Positions 55,650 through 64,000 of a stretch of DNA of 64,000 bases are shown in pieces. The stretch's first letter is position 1, and each line of letters starts with the position of its first letter. The notes beneath the pieces are model-generated. The model was not told the origin of the DNA. It was given only the letters and a program-made list of their open reading frames with translations, and did not search any database. A program made the position numbers and the translations under genes. The DNA is from Dugong dugon (lineage: Eukaryota; Chordata; Mammalia; Sirenia; Dugongidae), in the NCBI GenBank assembly GCA_030035585.1, contig CM057461.1, positions 2,395,001 through 2,459,000 of the forward strand, read 5' to 3'.

Positions 55650-55871
55650 TCAGAGTCTCTTCTGACATCCATTTTGGTCCTTTGTTTCCTGTCTTTTTAA
55701 TGACCTCTTGCTGTCTTCATGTATGATGTCCTTCCACAACTCCTTTGATCTTCGGTCATTAGTGTACAAAGCATCAAATCCATTCCTGAGACGGTTTCTA
55801 GATTCATGTGGGATATACTCAAGGTCGTACTTTGGCTCTTGTGGACTTGTTCTAATTTTCTTCAGTTTCAA
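55650..55871 (-). pseudogene. RTE ORF2 linker region
   Basis: Charged linker between endonuclease and reverse transcriptase: YIPHESRNRLRNGFDALYTN, then ELWKDIIHEDSKRSLKRQET. The equivalent of 3115-3378. Confidence 0.85.
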
Positions 55872-56024
55872 CTTGAACTTGCATATGAGTAATTGATGGT
55901 CTGTTCCACAGTCGGCCCCTGGCCTTGTTCTGACTGATGATATTGAGCTTTTCCATCATCTCTTCCCACAGACATAGTCGACTTGATTCCTGTGTATTCC
56001 ATCCGGCGAGGTCCATGCGTATAG

Positions 56025-56798
56025 TCACCATTTATATTGGTGAAAAAAGGTATTTGCCATGAAGAGGTTGTTGATCTTGTAAAACTCTATCATGCAATCT
56101 CCGGCACCGTTTCTATCACCAAGACCATATTTTCCAACTACCAATCCTTCTTCTTTGTTTCCAACTTGCACACTCCAATCTCTGGTAATTATCAGTGCAT
56201 CCTGATTGCTTGTTCGATCAATTTGAGACTGCAGAAGTTGGTAAAAATCTTCAATTTCTTCATCTGTGGCCTTAGTGGTTGGTGTGTAAATTTGAATAAG
56301 AGTCGTATTAACTGATCTGCCTTGTAGGCATGTGGATATTATCCTATCACAGACAGAGCTGTACTTCCGGATAGACGTTGAAATATTCTTTTTAAAAATA
56401 AATGCAACGTCATTCCTCTTCAAGTTGTCATTCCCGGCATAGTAGACCACATGATTGTCCAATTCAAAATGGCCAATACCAGTCCATTTCGGCTCACTAA
56501 TACCTAGGGTATCAATGTTTATGCATTCCATTTCATTTTTGACTACTTCCAACTTTCTTAGATTCACACAGCATACATTCCATGTTCTGATTTTTAATGG
56601 ATGTTTGCAACTGTTTCTTCTCATTTTGAGTTGTGCCACATCAGCAGATGAAGGTCCCAAAAGCTTGACTCCATCCACGTCATTAAGGTACACTCTAGTT
56701 TGAGAAGGCAGTTCTTCCCCAGTCGTCTTTTGAGTGCCTTCCAACCTGAGGGGCTCATCTTCCAGCACTATATCAGACAATGTTCTGCTGCTATTCAT
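56025..56798 (-). pseudogene. RTE ORF2 APE-type endonuclease domain
   Basis: A 257-codon open frame covering most of the apurinic-endonuclease-like domain that nicks genomic DNA for target-primed reverse transcription. Visible active-site landmarks: TWNV (Asn74), LGISEPKW (Glu102), QIYTPT (Tyr171) and the core that should read GDWN but is TRDWS here (Asp207 kept, Gly changed to Arg, Asn209 changed to Ser). The loss of that Asn argues against activity. The first ~60 residues come from the 5' leader and need not be coding in the ancestor. The copy at 3609-3887 keeps GDWN. Confidence 0.92.
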
Positions 56799-57104
56799 AA
56801 GGTTTTCACTGGCTAATTCTTTTCAGAAATAGACTGCCGGGTCCTTCTTCCTAGTCTGTCTTAGTCTGGAAGCTCCACTGAAACCTGTCCACCATGGGTG
56901 ACCCCGCTGGTATTTGAATACCAGTGGCATAGCTTCCAGCATCACAGCAACACGAAAGCCCCCGCAGTATGACGCACTGACAGACACAGGGGGGGTGTTC
57001 AGGTTAGGTAAGAGAATGTTCTTACTCTTGGGGACGTGTGAGGAAGCATCATGTGCCGCTACTAATAGCTGTAGGTCAGTAGTCAGCAAAGAAGTATGTT
57101 GTTG

Positions 57105-57306
57105 CTGTTGTTAGTTGCTGTCCAGTGGATGCTGCCTCATGGAGACCCCATGTGTGCAGAGTAGAACTGCTCCATAGGGTTTTCAAGGTTGTAACATTTC
57201 AGAAGTAGATCGCCAGGCCTGTCTTCCAAGGGGCCTCTGGGTGGGTTTGAACCACCAACCTTTTGGCTAATAGGTGAGCACTTAACCATTTGCAGCCCCC
57301 AGGGAG
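57105..57306 (-). mobile_element. AfroSINE, mixed-body type, antisense
   Basis: Tail gttagttgctgtccagtgga, body gggttttcaaggttgtaaca, ttttggctaataggtgagca, cagcccccagggagg. It lies about 100 bp beyond the RTE 5' end. Confidence 0.9.
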
Positions 57307-57344
57307 GAGTAAGAAGTACAATCAGATACTAAAATGTACCCCCA

Positions 57345-57524
57345 AAACTCATTGCCGTTGAGTCAATTCCGACTCATAGCAATCTTACAGGACAGAGTAG
57401 AACTGCCCTACAGGGTTTCCAAGGCTGTGATCTTTACAGAAGCAGACTGCCACATTTTTCTCCTGCAGAGTGGCCGGTGGGTTCGAACAGCTGAGCTCTT
57501 AACCACTGCGCCACCAGGGCTCCT
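57345..57524 (-). mobile_element. AfroSINE, long-body type, antisense
   Basis: cattgccgttgagtcaattc, ggctgtgatctttacagaag, agagtggccggtgggttcga, a deletion of the loop before gctgagctcttaaccactgc, gcgccaccagggctcc. Confidence 0.93.
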
Positions 57525-57589
57525 ACCAATATACAGAGTTTGTAATAAAGCAAAATGTTAACAATTGAGGTAAAATGTTAAGAATTCAA

Positions 57590-57700
57590 TCTAGGAGAGG
57601 AGTATGAGGGTCCTGGTTGTACTATCCTTTGAACTTTTCTATGGATTTCAGATTTACAAAAAAGTTGTCAATAAAAGAGTAATGCATTCAAAAAAGAAAT
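57590..57700 (+). mobile_element. L1M 3' end
   Basis: ggttgtactatcctttgaac, ttttctatggatttcagatt and gttgtcaataaaagagt. Confidence 0.5.
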
Positions 57701-58284
57701 GCAGCCATTTCCTCCTTGTCTGTCTTTCCCACCTCACCTCAGTATATAAATAGCATGACCAGCATGACTTAAGTCTCTTCAAGGGGAGTGTTGCCGTGGC
57801 CTGAAATAGAACCAAGCCCAGGCCAGGTGGACGACAAGACTAGGCTCTGCAGGCACTTCCCCCCTCTCTGACGGCGCGGAATTTTAATGAGCAAGTACTG
57901 CAGGCTCTGCTCCCACACACACATTTCCATTCACTCCGCAGCTTCCAAAGCAACATTGAGTAATGACTTTATAATTTGTAATTATCGTGCGTGAACCCTC
58001 CTTGGTGCCATCCTTGCTTTATTACGACTGTATATCCTATTCAAACTGTAATTTCCATTTCTGAGCACAGCCTCTAATAGTTCCATTATTTGACAAACAC
58101 AACAGTAATTTAAAGAAATTACTGACACGCATGCCCAGGCCCAAGTCTGGAGAGGCAGGACCTCCGGGGGATCCCGACAGGGACCTGGCCGTCTTCACGC
58201 AGACGGCCACTGTCATAGCAACCAGGGTCATAATGAAATTAGTAATAATAGCAATAATGGCCCGGCCTACAGCCCAGGGAGCAT
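57701..58284. other. No gene seen; AT-rich possibly conserved block
   Basis: 57860-58130 is repeat-free and AT-rich, with ggaattttaatgagcaagta, gactttataatttgtaatta (TAATTA at 57979-57984) and gtaatttaaagaaattac. I rate it the best conserved-non-coding candidate of the window by texture alone. Confidence 0.4.
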
Positions 58285-58430
58285 TGGAGACGTGCCCGGC
58301 GCCCCGCTAAGTGCATTTTATAGGAACTCCATTTGACCCTACCAGCACCCTGGAGCAGAAAGAATCATCACCCGCAATCCAGGGATGAGGACTCAAGGCT
58401 CAGAGATGCCAGGAGCCAGGGCGGAATATA
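58285..58430 (-). mobile_element. MIR fragment, antisense
   Basis: ccccgctaagtgcattttat, tttgaccctaccagcaccct, caatccagggatgaggactc and aaggctcagagatgcc follow the reversed MIR order. Confidence 0.55.
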
Positions 58431-58576
58431 GGCGCCTGGCAGCAGGGCACAGGTGGAACTCAGAGCAGACCCTGCCCACGGGGCCCATTACCGCCCCAAA
58501 GGCCTGTTCAACACACTGTTCCCAATGGGGAAGCCCAGGAGAGGGGCTCAGGGTTGATGTCCAGGTCCCTGCACCC

Positions 58577-59195
58577 ATATGATGGCAGTGTGGCTGGGTA
58601 TTTTGGGATGGGGCTTGTTATGCTGCAGTGCAGTGAATTACTTAATATGGCCCTTCTAGCCATAGTATTTGTGACTCCCACACAATGCTTGGATGAGACT
58701 ATGCAAATAAGGTGCTTGCAGCCCACCAAGGGGATTGGACAGCTTGCTGCTAATGCAAATAAGGTGCATGGAACTCTTGTGGGGGTGGGACCATGCAAAT
58801 ATGGTATATGGAACCTGAATGAGGGGATTGGTCAGTTTTGCCATCCTGCTAAGCTTAAAATGAGTCACCCCAGAGGAAGAAAGGGAGCCCACACTACCAC
58901 CAAGACAGAAGAACCAGGAGTAGACTGCATCCTTCGGACCTGGGATCCCTGTGCTGAGAAATTCCTGGACCCAGGAGGCAGAGAGAGAGCTGTAACATGG
59001 AGACGGTGAGAGACAGCAAGAAATGGTGGCAGCAGAACCAGGAGATCGGCAGAAGACAGCGCAGTGGGCTTCCTGGCCTGCGAAGCAGAAAGCTGAGCGT
59101 CTTTGGGCAGGAGGCTCGCTGGTTGAGTGGGGTGCCTCTGGGGCACTTGGTCGTGGAGCTAGGCTTCCTGACCCATGAGTCAGAGAGCTGAGCTC
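58577..59195 (+). mobile_element. MaLR-like LTR variant with octamer-rich U3
   Basis: From about 58860 (gaagaaagggagcccacact, gaccaggagtagactgcatc-like, cctgggatccctgtgctgag, agcagaaccaggagatcggc, ttgagtggggtgcctctggg) it matches the LTR middle at 5085-5360. The U3 side (58577-58850) is different and carries three perfect ATGCAAAT octamers. Ends are not clear and no AATAAA end is seen, so it is probably truncated. A 217-codon minus-strand frame across it is chance. Confidence 0.65.
58701..58800 (+). promoter_or_regulatory. Three ATGCAAAT octamers in LTR U3
   Basis: Exact octamers at 58701-58708, 58753-58760 and 58793-58800, the first two followed by aaggtgc. ATGCAAAT is the consensus for POU/Oct factors. 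Each lies in a similar local context, so they probably arose as a short tandem repeat in the U3. Activity is inference. Confidence 0.6.
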
Positions 59196-59854
59196 AGCCA
59201 CCTCCTCACTGTGGGAGCTTGGGGACATGCCACAGGCATCAAACAACGTGTCTGCACCCTCTGTCCCAACACATCCTCTTAAGGCAAGTGGAAGGGAGGT
59301 TGTTTCCAAGGATGGTCACAACCACCCTTTCTGATGCTCCTTGTGTGCAGCATATCCACAGCCACCTCTCACTGCACCTACAACATGTCCACAGCGGGGG
59401 CAGTAATACCTTCTTCATGGGGGGAAACCCAGGCTCACAGGGCTAATTGGCCCAGGTATGGGGTAGGAAGGTGTGGAGCAGACTTGCCCCCGCCTGCACC
59501 CCTAGCCCGGACATCACCTGGCTCCCTGAGAGTGCCGCTGAGGGGGCAGAGGATGCTTCTGGAAGTTGCCCACCATCCCGCCCAGTGCAGCTTTACAAGT
59601 GATGATAAAACAGCTCCGGGCCACATGGCCCCTGAATTCAGGGTATCTGGTGAGGTGGCTGGCTTGCCCGTGACTCCTGTCCCAGTATGGAGTGTGGTAC
59701 AGCAGGTAGCCCTCCAGTGGCTTTGGGGAACTGAGGAAGTCTGGGGTAGCTGGAGACTCTGCTCCTAAAAGTCAGGGTGCCCTCTCCCGTATGCCCCACC
59801 TCCAGGGCTCCTGGCTCTGGGGCACACGGTTTGTAGCCACAGCTGGGTGGTGGT
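59196..59854. other. No gene seen
   Basis: May include the worn end of the LTR. Otherwise unassigned. Confidence 0.5.
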
Positions 59855-60192
59855 GGTTGTTATCAGCTGCCATTGAGTAGTCAGCTCTGCCTCATGGCGA
59901 CCTTGTGTATAACAGAACAAAACATGGCCTGGCCCTGCACCATCTTGGTGATGGTTGGTATGGCTGAGTCCATTGTTGCAGCCATGCTGTCAATCCATCT
60001 CATGGAGGGTTTCCCTTGGCTTTGCTGACCCTTTGCTTCACCAACCATGATGTCCTTTGCTAGAGAATGTCCTTTCTTGACGGTGTGTCCAAAGTAAGCA
60101 AGCTGAAGTCTCACCATCCTTGCTTCTAAGGAGCATTCTGGTTGTATTTTTTCCAAGACTGATTTGTTTGTCCTTCTGATAGTCCATGATAT
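59855..60192 (-). mobile_element. RTE LINE 3' end, antisense
   Basis: Tail gctgccattgagtagtcagc, ggccctgcaccatcttggtg, then the ORF2 C-terminal region up to gtccatgatat (minus-strand frame 59881-60231 includes TNKSVLEKIQPECSLEARMV). It ends at the same cagtccat point where LTRs sit elsewhere. Confidence 0.9.
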
Positions 60193-60689
60193 ATGGAAGG
60201 AGGTTAGTTCAGAGGAGTCGAACCTGTCCACCTGGGAAGCAGGGATGTCTACAAGATGTAACCTTAGTCACTCCCCTTTACAGAGAACAGCCAGCAGAAC
60301 GAGTTTCCACAGGTCGCTGCTGGCAGCAAGGTGGACTTTTGGGGTATGTCCTCCTGTGACTGTCCCCAACTTCTCTGTGGAGCGAGGCAGGTACTGAAAC
60401 TCAACACTGTCGTTCCTGGGAGTTTATCTTACAAATTAATGTTTTTTATATAAAGAGAGTTTTTTTTTTTTTTTTAATTCAGCAGTTATTAGATTCCCTT
60501 TGAAGTCCTTTCAAAGGTGTAACTGAAAGCTGAGTGATGCCGCACTCTGAGTCGGCTTACCATTAACCATTAATTATTAAAATGTCAATAAAGTCACATC
60601 ATAGGCAGAGTTTCAGCTTACAGTTCGGAACATTCAAGCCAGAACATTCTGAGTGTGCCCTTTGGAAACTGAAAATCCACCAAAAAAAA
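60193..60689. other. No gene seen; T run
   Basis: Unassigned. A 15-T run near 60461-60475 and an AT-rich stretch to 60610. Confidence 0.5.
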
Positions 60690-60843
60690 AAAGCCTGTTG
60701 CTGCCAAATCGATTCTGACTCATAGCAACCCTATAGGACAGAGTGGAACTGCCCCGTAGGGTTTCCAAGGAGTAGCTGGTGGATTCTAACTGCCGATCTT
60801 TTGGTGAGCAGCCGAGCTCTTAGTCACTGCCCCACCAGGGCTC
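60690..60843 (-). mobile_element. AfroSINE, compact type, antisense
   Basis: A-rich run, then gttgctgccaaatcgattct, gggtttccaaggagtagctg, cttttggtgagcagccgagc, gccccaccagggctct. Confidence 0.94.
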
Positions 60844-60993
60844 TGTGTACTTCCATCGGCTGACTTCAATCGACTCCTGACTGGTCTCCCTCACGCCTTG
60901 TCACCTGTCCTTTGAAAGGCAGCTGCTTTGATTGTTTTTACAGGAATCTTCAAGCAGCCTGTGGTGTGGACTGCAATCCCTAGAGCAACCCCC

Positions 60994-61205
60994 GGGTCCC
61001 TGGGTGGTCCAAACGGTGAAACTGATCAGCTGCTAACTGAAAGGCTGGAGGTTCAAACCCACCCAGAGGTGCACTGGAAGAAAGGGCTGGCGATCTACCT
61101 GTGAGAAATCAGCCACTGAAAACCCAGTGGAGCACAGTTCTGCTCTGACACATGTGGGATCGCTGTGAGTTGGGGTAGACTTGATGGCAACAGGTTAGTG
61201 TTTTT
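60994..61205 (+). mobile_element. AfroSINE, short-body type, sense
   Basis: gggtccctgggtggtccaaa, aactgaaaggctggaggttc (B box kept), ggaagaaagggctggcgatc, gagttggggtagacttgatg. Confidence 0.92.
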
Positions 61206-61639
61206 TGGTCTTCCCCCAAGAGCGTGAGTGCGGGGCATGTGGCCACGTTTCTGCCGCAGAACACGCCTGACCCATGAGAGGCACTCAGCGGCCATTTCCC
61301 AGTGAACGGATCAATGAGCCCTGCTGGCCAGGGGGATCAAGGTCCTCTCTTTCTGTTTCTCACCCCTAACTGAGCAGCTTTTGGCTGCACGGAGTCCACA
61401 TGCATTTATTAAAACAGCAGCTGTGGCTGGGCCACAGGCCTCCTCACCCCCTGTGGCTCTGGCCTTCCACCATCGTTATGAAAGTCCGAGTCTTTGTCCC
61501 TTGTCCCACCGTCTCAGGTGAGCTCAGTGTGGACGGGCCTCTTCACACCTTTCTTTCCCCACCCACAGCATCGCCGGGCAGGCCGCATGATCTCAAAAAC
61601 CTGGGGCCAAAAATGCCCACTTATTTTAATTATATTAAA
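61206..61639. other. No gene seen
   Basis: Nothing recognised. Confidence 0.5.
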
Positions 61640-61829
61640 CCAGCTGCCATCAAGTTGGCAACCTCACGTGTGCCAGAGTAGAAAGGTGCTCCACCAGGTT
61701 TTAGATGGCTGATTTTTCAGAAGTAGATTGCCAGGCCTTTCTTCGGAGGTGCCGCTGGGTGGACTTGAGTGTCTGACCTTTTGGTTAGCAGCCGAGTGCA
61801 TTAACCATTTGCACCACCCAGGGACTTCT
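61640..61829 (-). mobile_element. AfroSINE, short-body type, antisense
   Basis: cagctgccatcaagttggca, gatggctgatttttcagaag, ttttggttagcagccgagtg, caccacccagggacttctt. Confidence 0.92.
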
Positions 61830-63066
61830 TAATTATATTAGACGTGCACAAAATGTTACATACTCAAACAATCCGCACCCTAAAAACGCTTCACCTTCTA
61901 GAAGAAAATCATGGCTAGAAGAACGGATACAGAACTCACCAAGTGGGGTCCAACGCCAGTTTTCAGTAAGTTCCTTTCTCTCCAGGGCTTTTGTTACCCC
62001 AAATCGATGCCTTTGACTAGATGTCTCCTAGACAAATTCTTAACTGCTATGTAATAAAATCTATTAGAGAATAATTCAAGCTCTCCCACATATAGATTTT
62101 TGTAGATACAGAATGTTTTAGAAGAATTATTTTCTTACATACATTTTATTAAAAAGCCTGATGCTAAACATGGCTCTTCTTAAAACAAAATTACTACCTG
62201 CAAGGAAATAGCTGTTTCTGAAAGACAGAGAGAAAAAAAAGTCTTTCCAATCCAGCCCTCCTGTATTTCACTCTCAGTTGTTTGTCAAGTATTGAAAGGA
62301 TAATGGCTAAGAAGGTATTTGTTAAATGACGAAACTTCAAGTATAAAGATTCATTTATGAGCTTCTTTCACAGCGGAGTGTGGTTTTGAAATCTATTCCA
62401 GGTTTATAATTTCTGTGATCTGCACAGGACATAAGGGGGTGGAGATGAAGATTCTTTATCATGTTTAGAAGGAAGCGGGGGACGTCCGCAACGCTTTACC
62501 TAAAACTTCTCTTAACTTTCAGAAGGAACAGAGCGGTCAGTTGAAAGTCATGAGACAAAGCCCCCAGGCTTCCTGGGGAATTATCCCGACACGTGGCAGG
62601 GGATCAGGTGGCCCTGGCACCCCTCCCAGAGAGCACGGCTGTCTCTAACGCTGCCTGGAATTTCATGAAATGAATGGCAATCCAGTGGCCTTTTCTTCCC
62701 ATCCCTCTGCTTCTCTGGATACTCTGGCTGGGAATTACTGCAGCCATGTGACCTCACGTGGCCACACTTGCTGCGTTTTTAGGTCTTGCTTCAGGGGGCT
62801 GCTCCGAGGCTGCAGTGGCCCCCGGAGCAGAGGAGCTGGGCGGGAGGGGTCCTCTGGCCTGGTCAAGCCCTGTGTTTGCAGGGGCGCCAACGTTCTCCCA
62901 GGATGGGGTGGGGGCCACGCTCAGAGGGATGCAGAGGGATCTGCCCTCTTTTTGGAGGGGGTCCTCACTTTGGAGGGGTGAAGGGGGGTTGTCATGAGTC
63001 TGACCTGAATATTGTCACCCAGGAGGACTGCTAAGGAGACAGGCTTATTGGTAGAGAGGGCAGCGG
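61830..63066. other. No gene seen
   Basis: 62040-62460 is AT-rich and repeat-free. 62750-62990 is GC-rich with overlapping frames of 79-103 codons in three phases and no family resemblance. Confidence 0.45.
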
Positions 63067-63172
63067 AGGTGAGGGAAGAAGTAAGAAAGGGGAGGGAAAA
63101 GGGAGGGGGGGGAGAAGAAGGAAGAGGGTCGGGGGGGGAAGGGGAGGAAAGGAGAGGGGAAGGGGGACCGCC
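63067..63172. repeat. Purine tract (GGGA/GGAA)
   Basis: About 105 bp of nearly pure purine on the plus strand, with runs of up to eight G. A 220-codon frame (63012-63674) starts here and ends in the L1 tail. It is not a gene. Confidence 0.92.
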
Positions 63173-63404
63173 AGTGTCTCTCTCATACCGGGACCCACCT
63201 TCCGAGCTGTGGGTATGCCCTGTCCTGCAGGCGCTGTCCCTGCAGGACAGCCCTGAGAACTCTAAGCTTGTGTCTGCGCAGCCACAGCCACCACCACGAA
63301 ACGGGAAAGACGGACGCTACCCAGGGCGTCAGTCACCAAGGCCCTTTCTAGAGCGACTCCCCCATCTGCACTCACGTTCTGGCTTGTTCCCTAAAAACAT
63401 TATC

Positions 63405-64000
63405 TTGTGTATGTGCTTTCAGCGAAAGGTTAGTTTCAGTCAGTCTCTCATACAAAAATTTATACACACATTGTTATGTGATCCTAACTGCTCCCCCTGT
63501 ACTGTGACACACATTCCTCCTTTCCACCCCGGATTTCCTGTGTCCATTCAACCAGCTCCCGACCCCCTCTGCCTTCTCATCTCACCTCTGGACAGGAGCT
63601 GCCCATTTAGTCTCATGTATCTACTTGAGCTAAGAAGCACACACTCCTCACGAGTATCATTTTATGTCCAATAGTCCAGTCTAATCTTTGTCTGAAGAGT
63701 TGGCTTCGGGAATAGTTTCAATTCTGGGCTAAGAGAGAGTCCGGGGACCTTGCTTTCCAGGGTTCCTCCAGTCTCAGTCAGACTAATAAGTCTGGTCTTT
63801 TTACTAGAATTTGAGTTCTGCACCCCACTTTTCTCCTCCTCCGTCAGGGACTCTCTGTTGTGTTCCCTGTCAGGGTGGTCATTGGTGGTAGCCGGGCACC
63901 ATCTAATTCTTCTGGTCTCAGGCTGATGAAGTCTCTGGTTTATGTGGCCCTTTCTGTCTCTTTGGCTAATACTTTCCTTGTATCTTTGGTGTTCTTCATT
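63405..64000 (-). mobile_element. L1 3' region, antisense, cut by window end
   Basis: Reverse complement of the afrotherian L1 3' region, entered at its 3' end: gtgctttcagcgaaaggtta, gtcagtctctcatacaaaaa, agagttggcttcgggaatag, gtctcagtcagactaataag, gtagccgggcaccatctaat, tttggtgttcttcatt. It continues past position 64000. No coding part is visible. Confidence 0.8.

Larger units (their letters stand above)
53129..57000 (-). mobile_element. Near-full-length RTE LINE with nested RTE
   Basis: The most complete RTE here. On the minus strand from 57000 down: the 5' leader (to about 56820), APE-type endonuclease, basic linker, reverse-transcriptase fingers and palm, thumb and C-terminal region, and the 3' tail with its gagttggttccaactc block. 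Removing the nested insertion (54099-54833) leaves about 3.1 kb, close to the usual length of mammalian RTE elements (~3.2 kb). Frames are broken by stops and indels. Relative to the copy at 38 kb, about 110 bp are deleted at 53830, removing the catalytic YADD motif. It is inactive. Confidence 0.93.

Noticed and set aside
53129..57000. An active reverse-transcriptase gene or a retron-like system
   Set aside because: The domain order and 3' tail identify a mammalian RTE LINE. Stops, the missing YADD and a nested insertion make it dead.
63012..63674. 220-codon frame
   Set aside because: It begins in a purine tract and ends in the L1 3' region.

Overview
The window is nuclear DNA from an afrotherian mammal, most likely an elephant. 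The species call is inference. It rests on about 30 copies of the afrotherian tRNA-derived SINE (AfroSINE, head near GGTGGCGCAGTGGTTAAG), on many fragments of an RTE-clade LINE sharing the SINE 3' tail (CGACTCGACGGCA followed by AAC triplets), and on an L1 3' end that I recognise from elephant sequence. Older pan-mammalian repeats (MIR, L2, MER5A, L1M) are also present. I found no host protein gene, RNA gene, operon, CRISPR array or bacterial feature. Every long open frame lies in a transposable element, an LTR or a stop-poor tandem repeat, so the stretch reads as intergenic or deep intronic DNA.

Layout. 1-6.3 kb: RTE fragments broken by MaLR-like LTRs, a hAT-like foldback element and an AfroSINE split by an L1. 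6.9-11.6 kb: a 23-bp minisatellite with changing higher-order structure, a CA repeat, a tRNA-Gly-headed SINE/RTE chimera and a 640-bp tetranucleotide tract. 11.6-25 kb: mostly single-copy DNA with scattered SINEs, RTE 3' ends, a hAT MITE with terminal repeats and target duplication, and L1M remnants. 25.7-27.1 kb: a G-rich 37-46-bp minisatellite and a 490-bp GT tract. 27.4-37.1 kb: MER5A, AfroSINEs, two internally deleted RTE derivatives and a 28-bp minisatellite. 38.1-39.6 kb: an antisense RTE reverse-transcriptase fragment. 40-52.7 kb: single-copy DNA with SINEs, MIR, L2, MER5 and a possible class-I LTR. 53.1-57.0 kb: a near-full-length RTE on the minus strand with a second RTE inserted in it in the opposite orientation. 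57-64 kb: AfroSINEs, AT-rich possibly conserved DNA, an LTR with three octamer motifs, and an L1 3' end running off the window.

The most informative biology is one retrotransposon lineage shown in several stages: the RTE with endonuclease and reverse-transcriptase domains; non-coding derivatives that keep only its 5' leader and 3' end; and SINEs with tRNA-like heads on those same two RTE parts. Repeat boundaries were read by eye and family names come from memory, so edges may be off by tens of bases.
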